Shown piece by piece: positions 12,715-24,419 of a stretch of 64,000 nucleotides of DNA. This stretch comes from Cheilinus undulatus (Eukaryota; Chordata; Actinopteri; Labriformes; Labridae). Where the stretch lies: positions 29,614,289-29,678,288 of the forward strand of contig NC_054869.1 in the NCBI RefSeq assembly GCF_018320785.1. Reading direction: 5' to 3'. Numbering within the stretch: position 1 is the first letter of the stretch; each line of letters begins with the position of its first letter. The notes below the pieces were generated by a model that saw nothing but the letters and a program-made list of their open reading frames with translations, ran no database searches and was not told the DNA's origin. The position numbers and the translations under genes were made by a program.

Positions 12715-13318
12715 AAAAAAAAAACAAACAAACATACTTGTTGTTATACAAATAAGGAGGAATGTCAAGAATGTATGCCTTTGCTGGCATTATTGGCAGC
12801 TTACACTTATCTTAGATGGCATTTTCAAGCACTGAGTTGAATCATCAGTTCCTTTAATGCAGACATCATACAGAGACAGTTCATACCTTGGTCTTTTGAA
12901 ATTCCCCCTCTACTTGTCTACTCTTTATGTGTTTGTAGTTTGTAGTGATTATACAACCATTGACTGCAACTGTTAAATTCTTCTGTTTCAAATCATCATC
13001 CTGTCAACAAACTTAGTTAAAAGTAAAAAGGACACAGAGTGTTCTGATGTTTTACGGCAGATGATAGTCCTGATTGTGTCTCTTGGTTGGATATCAAAGT
13101 CCAGCTCCTTAGGACAGGATGCCTCGCTCCTGAAGGGGTTCATCTGTGTTGGTTTTCTTTTAAGCTGTAGGATTTAGTTCCCAGTGTAAATCTAATTGAT
13201 GTTTCTCCCTTCTCTTTGAAAGCTTAACTTTTGTGAACTTTAGTCTTTGTGCTGTTTGGAGATGTGACAGGATTGTTGGTAATCACTGCTGGACAGGAAA
13301 TGCTGGAAATAAAGAGTC
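12715..13318. other. Gene-tail intergenic stretch
   Basis: No conserved exon seen between the ccdc158 poly(A) signal and the possible FAM47E-like third exon. May be 3' UTR of the - strand gene. Confidence 0.4.
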
Positions 13319-13506
13319 TTAAAGACCACTGTTGTTCAGTCTTGCAGATTCAGTCACACTGATTTCATTATCCTGCAAATGCTTTTGTATCATCATTATG
13401 ATGTGTTGGCTCTTTAGGGAAAAATAGCTACATAAGCCTCCTTTGAAGGCTTGTGCAGGGGAGAAAATGGATACATGGTACACTGCTTCTTCTGCGTCCT
13501 CAGATG
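13319..13506 (-). CDS. Possible terminal exon of the FAM47E-like gene (weak)
   Basis: If the preceding exon splices at 13738 leaving one base, an acceptor GCTACAG|CAT at 13506 restores an open frame (SEDAEEAVYHVSIFSPAQAF...) to a stop at 13319-13321. Only phase compatibility and an open frame support it; I recognise no FAM47 motif in it. It may be intron or 3' UTR. Confidence 0.25.
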
Positions 13507-13720
13507 CTGTAGCATTAAACTTATCAACAACCTGTCCTTTCTCACACACTCCCATTCGTTTTTTTATATTATGGTGTCTGAGACTTGTTTTGTCTGTATC
13601 AGGCCTGCTTTACTCTTATTTGGTATTGTAGAGGATGTCAGGTTTCATTATATTCAATATGTATTATATAATATCAATACTTATAATCCAGCATTCTTGC
13701 ATTCTATTCAAGGATGTCCC

Positions 13721-14529
13721 TTATTGGTCTTTTTCACTTGGCTCTCTGCAGTTTTCTTCATCTTCCTCTGCCACATGGTGTCCTGTAGGCGTAGGAAGTC
13801 CGGAGGTGTCATTTCCGAACATGCCTGGGTCCAAAATTGATGCCACCTTATGAAATAACTGGACAGAACAGAATGGACTTAAATTTAGATTAAATTATAT
13901 TAATACTTAGTGTCATACGTAGTCTGCTTCTTTCATGCCTCATTCAATTGTCAGCCTACTCATTATAAATAAAGGCTTAAGTGTTTGCCAGTTTATAACT
14001 TTCCAGTGTAAGCTGCTGTTGTCTCACAATTCAAGATGAACTTTTTTGTCCAACAATGTGAGAAATTTGTCTTTGGATCTTCACAGGAGCTCAGTCAATC
14101 AAAAAGACAGTATATAATTTCATTCACATTAAACATATAACAGTTAATATTAATAACATCTGAGAATTCTAAAAAGATAAGTCTGCTCTTGCCTCTGGGG
14201 TCATGTTATCCTTGTAGTGGGGGAACTTTGTTAGGGGATGCTGCATTAGTTTTTCCTCCTGTGCTGCAACATATTCTCTGCGTATCTGCTTTTGGATCAT
14301 CTGTTTTGAGAAGCAAGCGTACTCCTTGGAGATGCCTTTTCTAGGCTTCTGACCAGTTTTTTTGTTTGGGGTGCCATGGAAAAAAACAGGTGAGAAACCT
14401 CTCTGGACCTCTGATAAAACTGAAAAGCATTCATCGAAGTCGTCAAGGTTCGTGGTTATGAAACCAGAGACCAAGGAAATCTTGTTTGTTGGGTGTTTCA
14501 GATACTTGGTCTGCAGCTTCTCCTTGTAC
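13721..14529 (-). CDS. fam47e: FAM47E-like protein, internal exons (GC-AG intron)
   Basis: On the - strand an exon runs from an acceptor (TTATTCTCAG|G) at 14529 to 14193: 337 nt, one base completing a split codon, then 112 codons. It begins YKEKLQTKYLKH and contains NLDDFDECFS, matching the FAM47 N-terminal pattern (W)YKEKLPSK...GLDDF as I recall it; the split codon could supply the family Trp (TG|G). It ends KFPHYKDNMTPE. A second exon from 13858 (TGTCCAG|TTATTTCAT) continues in phase 0 with LFHKVASILDPGMF, so the join reads MTPELFHKVASILDPGMF, like the FAM47 'PELFD..L.VLDPEM' segment. The second exon is open to a TAA at 13721-13723, or may splice at 13738 (AA|GTGAAA). An in-phase continuation at 13506-13319 is possible but unproven. 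The first exon was not found. Lying - strand between ccdc158 and scarb2 matches mammalian FAM47E. Function unknown. Confidence 0.7.
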
Positions 14530-15100
14530 CTGAGAATAAACAGAAAAAATATTTTAGACATACAAATCTTATAAAGGAAGTGGTTGTGGCTGGTCAGTTT
14601 AAGCCATTTAGATACAATTAAAGCAACTGTTAGTTAAAAGGTTAGAAGAAGTGTTGAGTTTTCTTCACTGGAGGAAAAGGTATAACAGTGTAATTATTTG
14701 GGTGTAACTCAAGATTGATCATGATATAATATGTTGATTCTTTCGCTCAACAATATCTGTTAGTATTTCAGAAATGGCTATTTGATTCAGTTCAATTCAA
14801 TGGCTTGTGATAGATCTTACTGTTTTAAAAACCTACTACCATCTGTGAAATGTTTATCATGTCACAGAAAACAACCAAAACTTGCCATTTTAAATACTGA
14901 CTGTTCAAAACTAAACTAAACGTTGTTTTCAAGAAACAAAGAAATACACATATTGTCTGGCCTTGCTTGAGAGACTTGTCAATGATCATTTGAAACAAAC
15001 CTAGTTGAATCTCCTTAGTAAATTAGGAAAAGCTTATTTATTTGGTAGGCTTCTAGATGCCTTCTAGGATTTGTAGTAACTTACCTCAAGGCAGCTAAAG

Positions 15101-15511
15101 GCATGTTAGGGACATTTTAATGTCCTCCAGTCTGCTCATTCTAGCTACCTGCCATTTACCTTGTTGGGCGTGGATGGCAGTAAGGTAGCTAGGCATAGTT
15201 TTTGCCTTTCAGGCTGCCAATGTGTATGAACTACCTTCCCAGGCAGCCTGTTGGTTATGGATAACTGACAGGGGCCAAGGGGCTGCCTAGCAGGTAGTTA
15301 GTATATGTGTTGTCTGGAAGGAAAGCGCTAACTATGCCTATCTGCCTTACAGTTATCCACAGCCAATGGGCTGCCAGGCAGGTAGCCAGTACACATGGGC
15401 AGCCTGGAAGGCAAAAACTCTGCCCAGCTCCCTTACAGTCATCCACAACCAAGCCACCTGGCAGGAAGCAGTATAAGCAGCCTGGGAAACATTAATATGT
15501 CCCTACTATGT
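15101..15511. repeat. Fold-back (large imperfect inverted repeat)
   Basis: The left half (GCATGTTAGGGACATTTTAA...AGTTTTTGCCTTTCAGGCTG) recurs in reverse complement in the right half (CAGCCTGGAAGGCAAAAACT...AATATGTCCCTACTATG), about 200 bp per arm, centre near 15306. Arms are an estimated 80-85% identical. No coding sequence; open frames here are by-products of the symmetry. Fold-back transposon or palindromic satellite. Confidence 0.7.
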
Positions 15512-17387
15512 CTGTAGTCTGTAGCTAATACAGAAGCTAGCAAGCAGGTTAGTTTAATTATGTAGTGAAGCACACTTGCTTTATACGATGACTGGTTATT
15601 GGATGAGAGGTTAAGTTCATGATATCACCTGATTGGAAGGCGGTTGGAGGGTGGGATGCCTTCTAGACAGCTGCTGCCTTCCAGGCAAAATTGAGGGCAC
15701 AAAATGCCATCAAACCATTCATTGTGGAATTGATTATTTCAGTTACATCTCTAACAATTGGTTCCAATCAGAAGTTTTCAATCACACAATAATTACTTAT
15801 CTAAAAAATTTACAAAACACCCAATTTTTATGATCATATATCATTTAAGTCTGAAAATGCAATAAAACCAGAGGCCTGGAGTAAATATAACTTCCACCAC
15901 TGGTTTAGTGTGAACTACAAGTTGAGTAGGTACTATTTGACCTGTGGATTTATAGATTACCAAGAGTCTACCAGCCACAAATAAGGTCACAAAAGGTCCC
16001 TGTGTTATTGATACTTTGCCCAACAGTTACAGCCTTAATCATATAATCAGTACAGTGATTTCAAATGCACACTGACTTAAAGATTGTGTTTGTGAGCTGA
16101 TATTGTGCATGGTTGGAAATTTCAAACTGACAGTATGAATAATAAAACAAGTATTTAAAGAACAACTAAACCTTGCTCTGGCTGAGAGGCTTTACTGTTA
16201 ACTCAGGAAGTGTGTCTCTATTTAAACCCCATGCCCGTTGGGCCTCGTATCATCTTTTTATATCCTCCTTTATGTTTTGCCAGTTGGACACTCAGCCTGC
16301 GCTTTGTGAAGATAACTCATTGTTTCATATCTCTGACCAAAACACAGATGACAATTTATACTCTCCAGTGAGGGCCTGGTGATAATTCAGGATTCTTTGA
16401 TGTGCTGTCTCATAACTTGGAACCAGATAGGAGGGCATTCTCGTGCATAATTTATCTTTGTTTAAGACCTCTACCATCCAAAATTATCTGAATTTGTACT
16501 GCTTTGTTGTAAGAAAAGATAATAGTTTTGACATTGTTTTTTCTGGGGACTAATCAGACCCCCAAGGTCATTGTAAGTGACCCTTTAGGTAGACTACTTA
16601 TGTAGTGCATATTGGTGTGCAAGGAATACATATTGAGAAGACATTTGAAGAGATCTTATTTAAGGGCAACTTGTGCTTATTTTCCCATTCTACCATATGG
16701 ACCATGAGACTGACAGGTGGATTGGGGCCGGTTGCATTGGCAAAATTGCAGTCATTGCAGAATTGCAGTTGGCTGAAGCTATAAAATTATTACACTGTAT
16801 GTCATTCAAAATCTCCCTGACCTTCAACAGGATTTTTTTTCAGGAACTGGCTGTCGTTCCAAACTAATTGAATAGCCCCGGTCTAAATGAAGGAGTTAGG
16901 AGATATTTATCAACAGCGGTATTTGTACAGTATATCAGTTATATGTTTTATCTTATCTATCCCGGCCTCCTCCACTGAATTCTGAATATCTCTCTCTCTG
17001 CCTCCCTACATTACTCACCCTCTGGTTCAGTTGAGGTAAACCACAATATCAGTTGAAGACTGACCTTAATTATAAGTTTAAGATGTCAATAATTAATCTA
17101 TGTGGGCTAATCTAAGAACAACCACACCCCTTATCTTCTGATAAATTTAGTGACTTTTTTGTAAAAGTCTAAAATTACTAGGCATAGGCTTGAAATCATA
17201 GTGAAATGTATCTAATGTCTTAAGAAAACACCTCAACAGTAGCTTTAGTAAATTTACTCAGAGTAAAACAGATAAGAAGCTCTGAAAAGTGTTAGAAGAA
17301 AATAGGCTTACTGCTCTGTGATGAGCCAAACAGGATGCTACACTAACCTGCAGAAAAGATACAGCACTGACCAGCAAGGAAATCATG
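15512..17387. other. Intergenic, nothing recognised
   Basis: AT-rich sequence without splice-consistent exons. The missing 5' exon of the - strand FAM47E-like gene should lie somewhere above 14530, but I could not place it. Confidence 0.5.
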
Positions 17388-18212
17388 CTGGTCAGTGCTG
17401 GATGGACTCTGGTCAGTGCTGGTTAAATGCTGGCCTATGTTACTTTGATGTTGGCCAATGCTGGTTAAATGCTGGCCTATGTTACTTTGACGTTGGCCAA
17501 TGCTGGTTAAATGCTGGCCTATGTTGCTTTGATGCTGGCCAATGCTGGTTAAATGCTGGCCTATGTTACTTTGATGCTGGCCAATGCTGGTTAAATGCTG
17601 GCCTATGTTACTTTGATGTTGGCCAGTGCTGGTTAAATGCTGGCCTATGTTACTTTGATGTTGGCCAATGCTGGTTAAATGCTGGCCTATGTTGGTTTGA
17701 CGCTGGTCAGTGCTAGTTAAAAGCTGGCCTATATTGTTTGACGTTGGCCAATGCTGGTTAAATGCTGGCCTATGTTGCTTTGATGCTGGCCAATGCTGGT
17801 TAAATGCTGGCCTATGTTACTTTGATGCTGGCCAATGCTGGTTAAATGCTGGCCTATGTTACTTTGATGTTGGCCAGTGCTGGTTAAATGCTGGCCTATG
17901 TTACTTTGATGTTGGCCAATGCTGGTTAAATGCTGGCCTATGTTGGTTTGACGCTGGTCAGTGCTAGTTAAAAGCTGGCCTATATTGTTTGATGCTAGTC
18001 AGTGCTGGTTGAATGCTGGCTGATGTTGGTTTGATGCTGGCCAGTGCTGGTTAAATGCTGGCTTATGTTGGTTTGATGCTGGCCAGTGCTGGTTAAATGC
18101 TGGCTTATGTTGGTTTGATGCTGGTCAGTGCTGGTTAAATGCTGGCTTATGTTGGTTTGATGCTGGTCGCTGGTTAATTGTTGGCCTATGTTGGTTTGAT
18201 GCTAGTCTATGC
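17388..18212. repeat. 42-bp minisatellite with higher-order structure
   Basis: About 19-20 tandem units of TTGGCCAATGCTGGTTAAAT + GCTGGCCTATGTTACTTTGA + TG, with variants (GGTTTG, GCTTTG). Because 42 is a multiple of three, units read as a 14-residue repeat (GQCWLNAGLCYFDV) that is open for 132 and 85 codons. This is a by-product of the period: no start context, splice sites or known domain. A 251-bp block (five 42-bp units plus one of 41) is itself duplicated, at 17491-17741 and 17742-17992. Confidence 0.9.
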
Positions 18213-18295
18213 TCATCTGAATGTCCATGATGGTTTGGGGCCGGTGAACCAATGGGCATCATTACTGTAATAAACGGTCTTATTTACAACATATA

Positions 18296-18835
18296 CAGTG
18301 CTAAACAAATTTATTAGACCACTAACCCTAACCAAAGTAAGGTTTATACCACAGCTGCCCTAAATTAACAGCATTGGTAATTACCAAAATCATTTTTTAT
18401 GTTTCTACAATGGTTAATACACCAATATGTTGAAGGTCTTTAACCCAAATGATGTTTTTAATGCTAAAATATAATTAGTATTGTTATCCGTGAATTTTCA
18501 AATTTACTGATTTACAAAAAACTGAAAAAATAGTAAAGCACATTAATATTTCTTGATTAAAATATCAAATTATAGTTATTTACTTGAATTCCTGAACAGA
18601 AAAATTTGTTTTAGTGGTTGAATGTTATGCTTGATTCATTTCTGAATTCTCAGAGAAGCCCAGTGAGCCGGCTCAAATTTGGGTGAATTCAGTTTGAAAT
18701 TCCTCATTCCTGTTCAAAATGGTAAAACACGGAGAGCTCACTGAAAATGAAAGAGTCAGCATTAAAGTACTTCATGATGCTGGATGGTCTCAGAGACAAA
18801 TATGACAGGTGGTCTAATACATTTTTTAAGCTCTG
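18296..18835 (+). mobile_element. Internally deleted Tc1-like transposon with transposase N-terminus
   Basis: TA target duplications at 18294 and 18836. The ends CAGTGCTAAACAAATTTATT and the reverse complement of the right end (CAGAGCTTAAAAAATGTATT) match, and both continue AGACCAC. From 18719 the + strand reads MVKHGELTENERVSIKVLHD then AGWSQRQI, the first helix-turn-helix of a Tc1 transposase, then hits a stop and the right terminus. The catalytic domain is gone. Confidence 0.75.
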
Positions 18836-21800
18836 TATTTTTTTCATTAACCAACCCCATTTATTTTCTCTAAAAAACAGCTTCATTAATCATATCAAAT
18901 TATTATTCTGAAATTATTTCATTCTATCCTCAGTAGTATAGTAGTTCCATCACTTGAAGCATTTTTTTAAACAAGGTAATGCATACAGTACATAAAACAT
19001 TGACTTTCATTCAATTGTGAGATATTTGCCCTTTATCCTTATTATCCTTCCTAGACCTCATTAATAAAAAAAAAATAACCCCATTCCAATATATGAAATA
19101 TCCCCAACAAAATCTAGCTCTTCTGACAACAGTGAAGTTCCTGTATTTGTTACCACACATATGCAAATCAAACAAACTTGATGAAACAGAAGCTAAATTT
19201 CACTTACCATGGTAAAAAAGGGCATGTTTTACCATTATCCATGGTTTAATGCCTGAGCTGTTTATTTAAGGAAGTTTATTCTAAGAAGAAAACGGATGAA
19301 ATGTTGATTATCTAAAATCCGATTGCACTGCAGACTAAAATCTGGCTCGTGAACTCTACAGAGTTGCTTTGTTTGGTGGTAACCATGACAACAGACAACA
19401 AATCTCAATGGTCTGGATAAAGACATCCTTGCTTGTGGAGAAAGGGGGAGTTCTTGGCTATATGTCCTCTGAGTCTGACTATATGTTGTGTTACTAAAGA
19501 TAGGTAAGTGCATTAATAGAGTGAATACATTTATGGTTACAGCTGTTGCCCACCATGCTTGACATTTAGGTCTATCTCCATGTAGCCTACATGTAGACAT
19601 GGAGCAGGCCAACTGTTTATTTTCCTGCTTTATGAGTGCATAAATCAGAAATCACTTTCTCAAAGATTTGTTAGATATGGAAGTCTAAACTTCCTGTCTG
19701 CATGTGAGGGAGCCTCATACTGTGATGGTTTGTGAGCACTAGGGGGCTCTCCTTGTTAGAAAATTGGATGATTAGTTTCATGCCAAACTGTAATCACAGT
19801 TCATTGGAACTTTGCATTAGCAGAATTTAAAAAACTAACTTCATTTCATTGGTAGAAATATAAAGCATTTCAGTTTGATAAAAGTAGCCAAACTACAATG
19901 CAATAGAAACCTTTAATCCATAACTTCCCTTTGGAAAAAGTTTAAAAGCTGCCAAAATCAGATAACACTTTTTGGTAAGAAACAGTACTAAAGTAAATGT
20001 ATTGCATTCCATTTCTGCGTAATGTACCTTTATTTATGCTTAGCTGCTATAGTGTCGATCTAACTGTTCTTACAGGCAGTTTCCAAAATTCACTGTTATC
20101 ATGTGAGAGATTCTGGAAAATGTCTGAAATGACTGTTGCATCACAAAGTGAATATTGCTGACTGATTGAATCACATGTTCCCCTCAGGGCTGATAAATTA
20201 GCTAATTAGCCCGAGTTCAGGTCCCCAAACTCTCCTGCTGTTTAAACAACAGGGAAATCACTGCAGGGACAGAGGCACTACTGTTTCCCCTCTTTCAATG
20301 CTGATGAGCCTTATTTATAGAAACAAACTAACTTGGTAAACAGTTTGAATGCAGCCAGTGAACTGTCTAATGCGCTGTTACAGTTTGTTTGCCAGCAACA
20401 CAGCAAGTTCTAAATGCAGCCATAAAGCATGGACATTTGAAGATACATGTGAGATTTGAAACTATAAAAGGCAGTCAGAACCATCAATGTTATGTTATTT
20501 GCATTAATTGTTGCTATGATTTTGTAGTTTATAGTTGAAACCAATTTTTTTATGTATGTAGGTGTAAAAAAAAGAAAAAAACCTCAGATAGTTTGACTCC
20601 AGTAACTTTAACTTCTAGTTAGATTTATACTGCTGCTTCTGTGGCCTTTTAATAGATTTGTTTATCACTCCTAAACCTCCTCCTCTTGCCTATAGACTCC
20701 TCGTGCTGTCACAGGATCGCTCTGACGTTCTGACATGATGCAGCAGAAGCAGCAGCTCTGAATGGATAATGTAGCCATGGCTGTGCTGCGTCAGTGTGGC
20801 ACCATTTCTCTGAGGAATTTCCAGCTTCTCATTGAAGATGGGACTTCACTCATGTGACCCTGTGACAGCCAGCAAAGTGTTTTAACAGCTTTCCCCCACA
20901 TACCTTAGTCAGACTGGGTGACATACAGTGGCCTGCAGAGGCCAAATGTCAGTTTAAGGCCTTTTGCTTCTTTTTTTGTCAGCTGATGATTTGAGTTTCC
21001 TGTGACATCAAGTACAATATCCATTGAAGGATTTACTTAAATCTAAAGTCTTTATTTTGTGTGCATTCTTGCAAATACATGCTTTAGACTTTCTGTCATT
21101 TTGTATCTAAATGAATGGCTTTTTCACATGGGATCATTAATGGCTCTATAGCAGCTCTGTGTTCTGCAATTTCATGAGTCCTGCTCTCCTACGGCTAATG
21201 GTGATTTATTCCTGCTTGGATAAACTCTTACACATGGTGGGTATGTTATAAATAAAGCTGCCTCTCAGCTCCTTCAAAGTTTATATTTACAAGGAGCTCA
21301 CAAGGAGCTCTTTTTTTTTGCCATAACCTTATCTGTGTACTTGATTGCAGCGAGGAAATGCCTGAAACTCTGTTTACTTCAACCTTTACATGCTGCACCT
21401 TACTTTCCTCTTCAGTAGGATTTCCTTCTCAAGCATCCTGATGCATAAATATTGAAATACGACTCCTGGGTAACATGGTATTGTCTTCAAACAGCTCTCT
21501 AAATGGTTGCCTAAGATGGCCTGACTTGGGAAAGCTCAGCCCCTTTAGGAAAAAAAACCTGAGAGTAAATATTAGGCTGTGCATAACTTCTATCTACAAT
21601 GTGTTTTACACATGCAAACTTTATGGCATTGTGTTTCCAGATAACACTGAAGTCTCTTAGTGCAAAGTAGTGAATGCACTTTGCAAGACAAATAATTTAA
21701 TGTTTCCTAAACAACAAAACTATTTTAAAGTTTTTTAAATTTACATTAATCTCATGCAGAAGGTGTATTGGAAAGGGAAGCCACTCCAGAGTATTTGTTT

Positions 21801-23600
21801 GGTGACGTGTGTTCTTGTATTTGCTTATTTATTCCACACATGCACATTCAAATATACAAAAAACAAAGCAACAGTACAACATTAATTTTCCTCCAGAGAC
21901 TTTCTACTTCTCATCGAGAGGTTGAGCACAATAGAGGGAAACTGGTGTGATACACAGGAAATGTTTTTGTTTATGGTGAAATTCAGAGGCTTTGGCAGCA
22001 CGCTGGCTTTCCAGTGAAAAGGACCCTACGGCCATTTTTAACTGTCTTTTGCAGCCTTTAGGATGTGAAGCAGCAGTAGAAAACAATGCATCAGAGAGCA
22101 TGTGCTGAGCTGCCCAACATATTATCTGTACAGGATGTGATACAGGTGTGGCAACAAAAGCTCCCCCTCATCTTTAGTGCCATTTGACCAAGGTATTTTT
22201 TTTTTAGGTGGAGAAGATTTCTAAAGATATTCCGTATCAAGCATCACACATCCTATTTAAAAAGACAGAATAGAAAATGACAGAATATTCTTGAAATATT
22301 TCCCTGAAGATAAGATAAGATATTCCTTTTTAGTCCCACAAGGGGAAATCCCAAAATAAATGTTTTTACAAAAGAACAGTGTGATTTAGGGCGGAAACAG
22401 TTGAATTTGACCCGACTTTACACATTCATCATTTTCATTTTTGGTTAAATTTAGGTTTGATTTTTGTTTGAATCCCTCAAAATTATCTCCTTTTTCACAT
22501 TTCAGACAGATTTAACTTAAATATCTGCTCTGTACATTTCTAAACATGATTATCAATCGCCAATATTGTGGCTTGAATTTTCCTGTCAAAAAACTGATAA
22601 ATCTGAATTCTCATCACTTTGTCACTGGATTTTCTTTAACCAAATCATAATGATTTCTCAATTTGAAGGCTTACACCTGTCACTATTTATGATGAACGAA
22701 ATTGTGCACATGACTGTATTTTAACCATCCTAAATAACTTCTCATGGCTTTCCTTATTATTCACTCCTACCAGAATTTGGCCTCACAGAGCCAGCGTGCA
22801 GGCTATATTGTGTGCTGGCCTTGTCATTCTATACACAATGCAAAGATTGTTGCATAACTTCCCTCATGCCGACCCACATCAGGGCCAAGTGGGGTCACTG
22901 TGATAAAAAAAAGTCTTGGAGAACACTTTTCTATGTAAAATTCTGGAAATCAGCAGTATTATTTCCTGTTGGTGTACAGTGGTGTTACAGCAGGCTTCTT
23001 AAATTAACACTTCATTGCTCTGTGAGGGAACAATGAGCTGCTGTCTCCTCTTACAAAACAGATTGGTTGAATGGTGGGAAGTAAGCCACACCTAGCTGAA
23101 CAAAAGTACTCTATGGTCAGTTTAGCACTTAACTGCTGTTGAGTAAATAAACTAGAAAGTCATACCATGAGAAAATAGGTACAAAAAATACAATGACTTA
23201 GAAAAATAGAGGTTTTTAGTTCATGTAAAGGACTAATTTAAACCTCCTAAGGAGTTTGAGATGTATGAAAGAGTGAAGATGACACTGATGCCTCTATATG
23301 ATCCACAAAAGTTACCATAAGAAGAAAACAGATTCCTAGAAAGTTAATTTATATGCATTTGAACACAGTGAGTAGGTGTCAGATAAGGTGACCAGCAGCA
23401 CACTGTTGAATAATCCCTATAATGAGGTTCCCCATGCCAAGCATTGTGGGATGCAAATTTGACACTTAATAATAAAGAAGGATGAGGTTTTGTCAGCATT
23501 ATGTTGTACATGCATACATAAACAGAAAGTTTCTCACTGGTGCTTTAACAAAAAGTACTTTCCTACAAAGATGTTAAAGCTTGTGTGCCAATTAAGCAGG
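18836..23600. other. Intergenic, mostly unique-looking
   Basis: No exon with matched splice sites on either strand. A short fish repeat core (AAGATAAGATATTCCTTTTT...CACAAGGGGAAATCCC) is at about 22308-22360. ORFs here are short and without recognisable domains. Confidence 0.5.
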
Positions 23601-23946
23601 GGTCAAAAGTAACTCACATTACTCAAATTACTGTAATTGAGGGGGTTTTTTTGGGGGGGGGACTTGTACTTCTTTGAGTACATTTTGAGATCAGTACTTT
23701 TACTTCTACTTAAGTACGAATAACTGTTCATTTACTGAGTGCAATACCTATACTTTTTTCAGCTCTGCTGACTACACAGTAGTGAGAGAATGATGCCACA
23801 TCACATGCCAGAACAGCTATTGGACACAGCAAAAACTGGAGTGTTGACATCTCTGTATTTATCATTTCAGAGTTTATTTTAACTCCTAAAGTGTCATTTT
23901 AACTCCATTCTGAGTGTAATTGTTTTCAGTATTGTAGTTATTTGAC

Positions 23947-24411
23947 CAGTGTTAATTTCATTCATTAAAACTATGACTAAAAATTTTTGTCAACAGCCTT
24001 TTTTTCCATGACATAAACTAGACTAAGACTAAAAAAATAGATCTGTGATGACTACAACTGACAACAATGTCAGTTCAGTTTTCGTTAAGTTGACTCAAAC
24101 TAGACTAAAATGTAATGTCATTTTTGTCGGACATTAGAAATCAGTGATATTTCTCCACTGTGGGTAAATCTGTCAAAAATCAGTGTAGCTGTAGCTATTC
24201 TGCCTCTCAGCTGTAGAAAGCAGGGACCCTAGGTTTAGCAGAGTGACTGTCACTGAGTCACTGAAAAGACTAAAATGATTTTGAGTTTTCGTCAACTAAA
24301 ACTAGACTAAAACTAAAAAGGGTAGAAATGACTAAAATGGGACTAAAACTAAAAGACATTTCGTCTAAAGACTAAGACTAAAATTAAAAATAGCTGCCAA
24401 AATTAACACTG
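23947..24411. mobile_element. hAT-type MITE with perfect 8-bp TSD
   Basis: 465 bp with ends CAGTGTTAATTT and AAATTAACACTG, flanked by perfect TATTTGAC (23939-23946 and 24412-24419). The body is rich in ACTAAAA/ACTAAGA repeats. No coding capacity. It seems inserted in an older repeat (23600-24750) that resumes after it. Confidence 0.8.
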
Positions 24412-24419
24412 TATTTGAC

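Noticed and set aside
14530..14561. ATG-initiated N-terminus MSKIFFLFILR for the FAM47E-like exon
   Set aside because: This is intron read-through: a good acceptor (TTATTCTCAG) lies just before the conserved YKEKL, and the residues before it are not FAM47-like.
15060..15100. Strong - strand donor (CTTGAG|GTAAGTTA near 15080) as the missing FAM47E first exon
   Set aside because: Phase would allow a join (AG|G, Arg), but it lacks the family Trp before YKEKL and borders the fold-back repeat; not enough to call an exon.
17318..17967. Long open frames (132 and 85 codons) of a repeated 14-residue Cys/Trp-containing peptide
   Set aside because: The frame is open only because the 42-bp repeat is a multiple of three; it breaks at each 41-bp unit and has no promoter, splice sites or relatives I know.
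17388..18212. CRISPR-like array
   Set aside because: Units are directly adjacent with no unique spacers, and the genome is vertebrate.
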